A DNA stretch of 41,978 nt from positions 1 through 41,978 of the forward strand of contig ONEJ01000027.1 of assembly GCA_900316805.1 (NCBI GenBank), written 5' to 3'. Source of the stretch: an uncultured Lachnospiraceae bacterium. Lineage in GTDB: Bacteria; Bacillota; Clostridia; Lachnospirales; Lachnospiraceae. Numbering within the stretch: position 1 is the first letter of the stretch; each line of letters begins with the position of its first letter. A model generated the notes under the pieces. The model was not told where the DNA came from, did not search any database, and saw nothing but the letters and a program-made list of their open reading frames with translations. This document shows positions 41,795-41,978 of this stretch, in pieces. The translations under genes were made by a program, and so were the position numbers.

Positions 41795-41978
41795 ATTTAT
41801 TTCATACGGTTTATATTAACTTCTAAAACTTCCCACATGGATTTCCCAGCGGCCCCCGCCTGCCACCTGGATTCTCCGGGGATGGATAGCAGAACTCGCA
41901 TCAAATTGCTGATTTGTCTGGTATCGCATTTCGGCTCTTTTGATAATTCATGTTCATTCGACAGCTGGACACTTCCGG
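41795..41978. other. Right end of the window without a convincing gene
   Basis: On the minus strand one frame is open from the window edge to a stop at 41797, and another encodes a 37-codon peptide starting at ATG (about 41930) and ending in an Arg/Ser-rich tail; neither has a ribosome binding site. The segment may be the tail of a gene cut by the window or another repeat. I cannot decide. Confidence 0.4.

Noticed and set aside
1-41978. CRISPR array, tRNA, rRNA, prophage or transposase genes
   Set aside because: I looked for regularly spaced repeats, conserved RNA sequences, and integrase/transposase motifs and saw none in this window.

Overview
The window looks like a chromosomal segment of an anaerobic Firmicute, most probably a Lachnospiraceae-type member of Clostridia. 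The evidence is strong AGGAGG ribosome binding sites, an [FeFe]-hydrogenase maturation cluster, an AddAB recombinase, CIRCE control of htpG, a ZTP-type riboswitch in front of purine genes, and AAA-ATPase-like/PD-(D/E)XK proteins of a type common in gut Clostridia. No rRNA, tRNA or CRISPR array was seen. Most genes lie on the minus strand.

Layout. 1-280: a structured 127-bp repeat (copy A) and a possible 16-codon peptide gene. 281-2742 (+): a GHKL sensor kinase and a cation diffusion facilitator. 2820-3780 (-): a decayed FAD-dependent oxidoreductase. 3885-5885 (-): a 2-isopropylmalate synthase carrying an AraC-type DNA-binding domain at its C-terminus, the most unusual protein of the window. 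6005-8421 (-): MATE transporter, hotdog thioesterase and sce7726-type nuclease-fold protein, in one operon. 8616-10917 (+): htpG behind a CIRCE operator. 11031-20528 (-): addB-addA-maf-small protein-PrsA-like lipoprotein-PAP2, an apparent operon for DNA repair and envelope functions. 20637-21820 (-): lrgAB. 21966-23190 (-): a YgjP-type metallopeptidase and a cytidylate-kinase-like protein separated by an 8-bp tandem repeat. 23739-27973 (-): TM1266-type regulator, hydE, hydG, hydF, with repeat copy B between hydG and hydF and a leader that looks like an attenuator. 28368-30631 (-): ZTP riboswitch, PurO-type IMP cyclohydrolase and a stand-alone AICAR transformylase, which together make IMP from AICAR.

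30675-41794 (-) is a defence island. Two closely related AAA/PD-(D/E)XK genes with near-identical promoters form direct repeats about 9.3 kb apart. They bracket a Wadjet anti-plasmid system (jetD, then jetA-jetB-jetC overlapping) and an RHH/PIN toxin-antitoxin pair. The end of the window holds no convincing gene.

The items best worth following are the LeuA-AraC fusion (a possible enzyme that is also a regulator), the leader RNA of the hydrogenase-maturation operon, the structured inverted repeats that bracket 25 kb, and the duplicated AAA/nuclease genes around Wadjet. All functional calls come from reading motifs; no database search was run.
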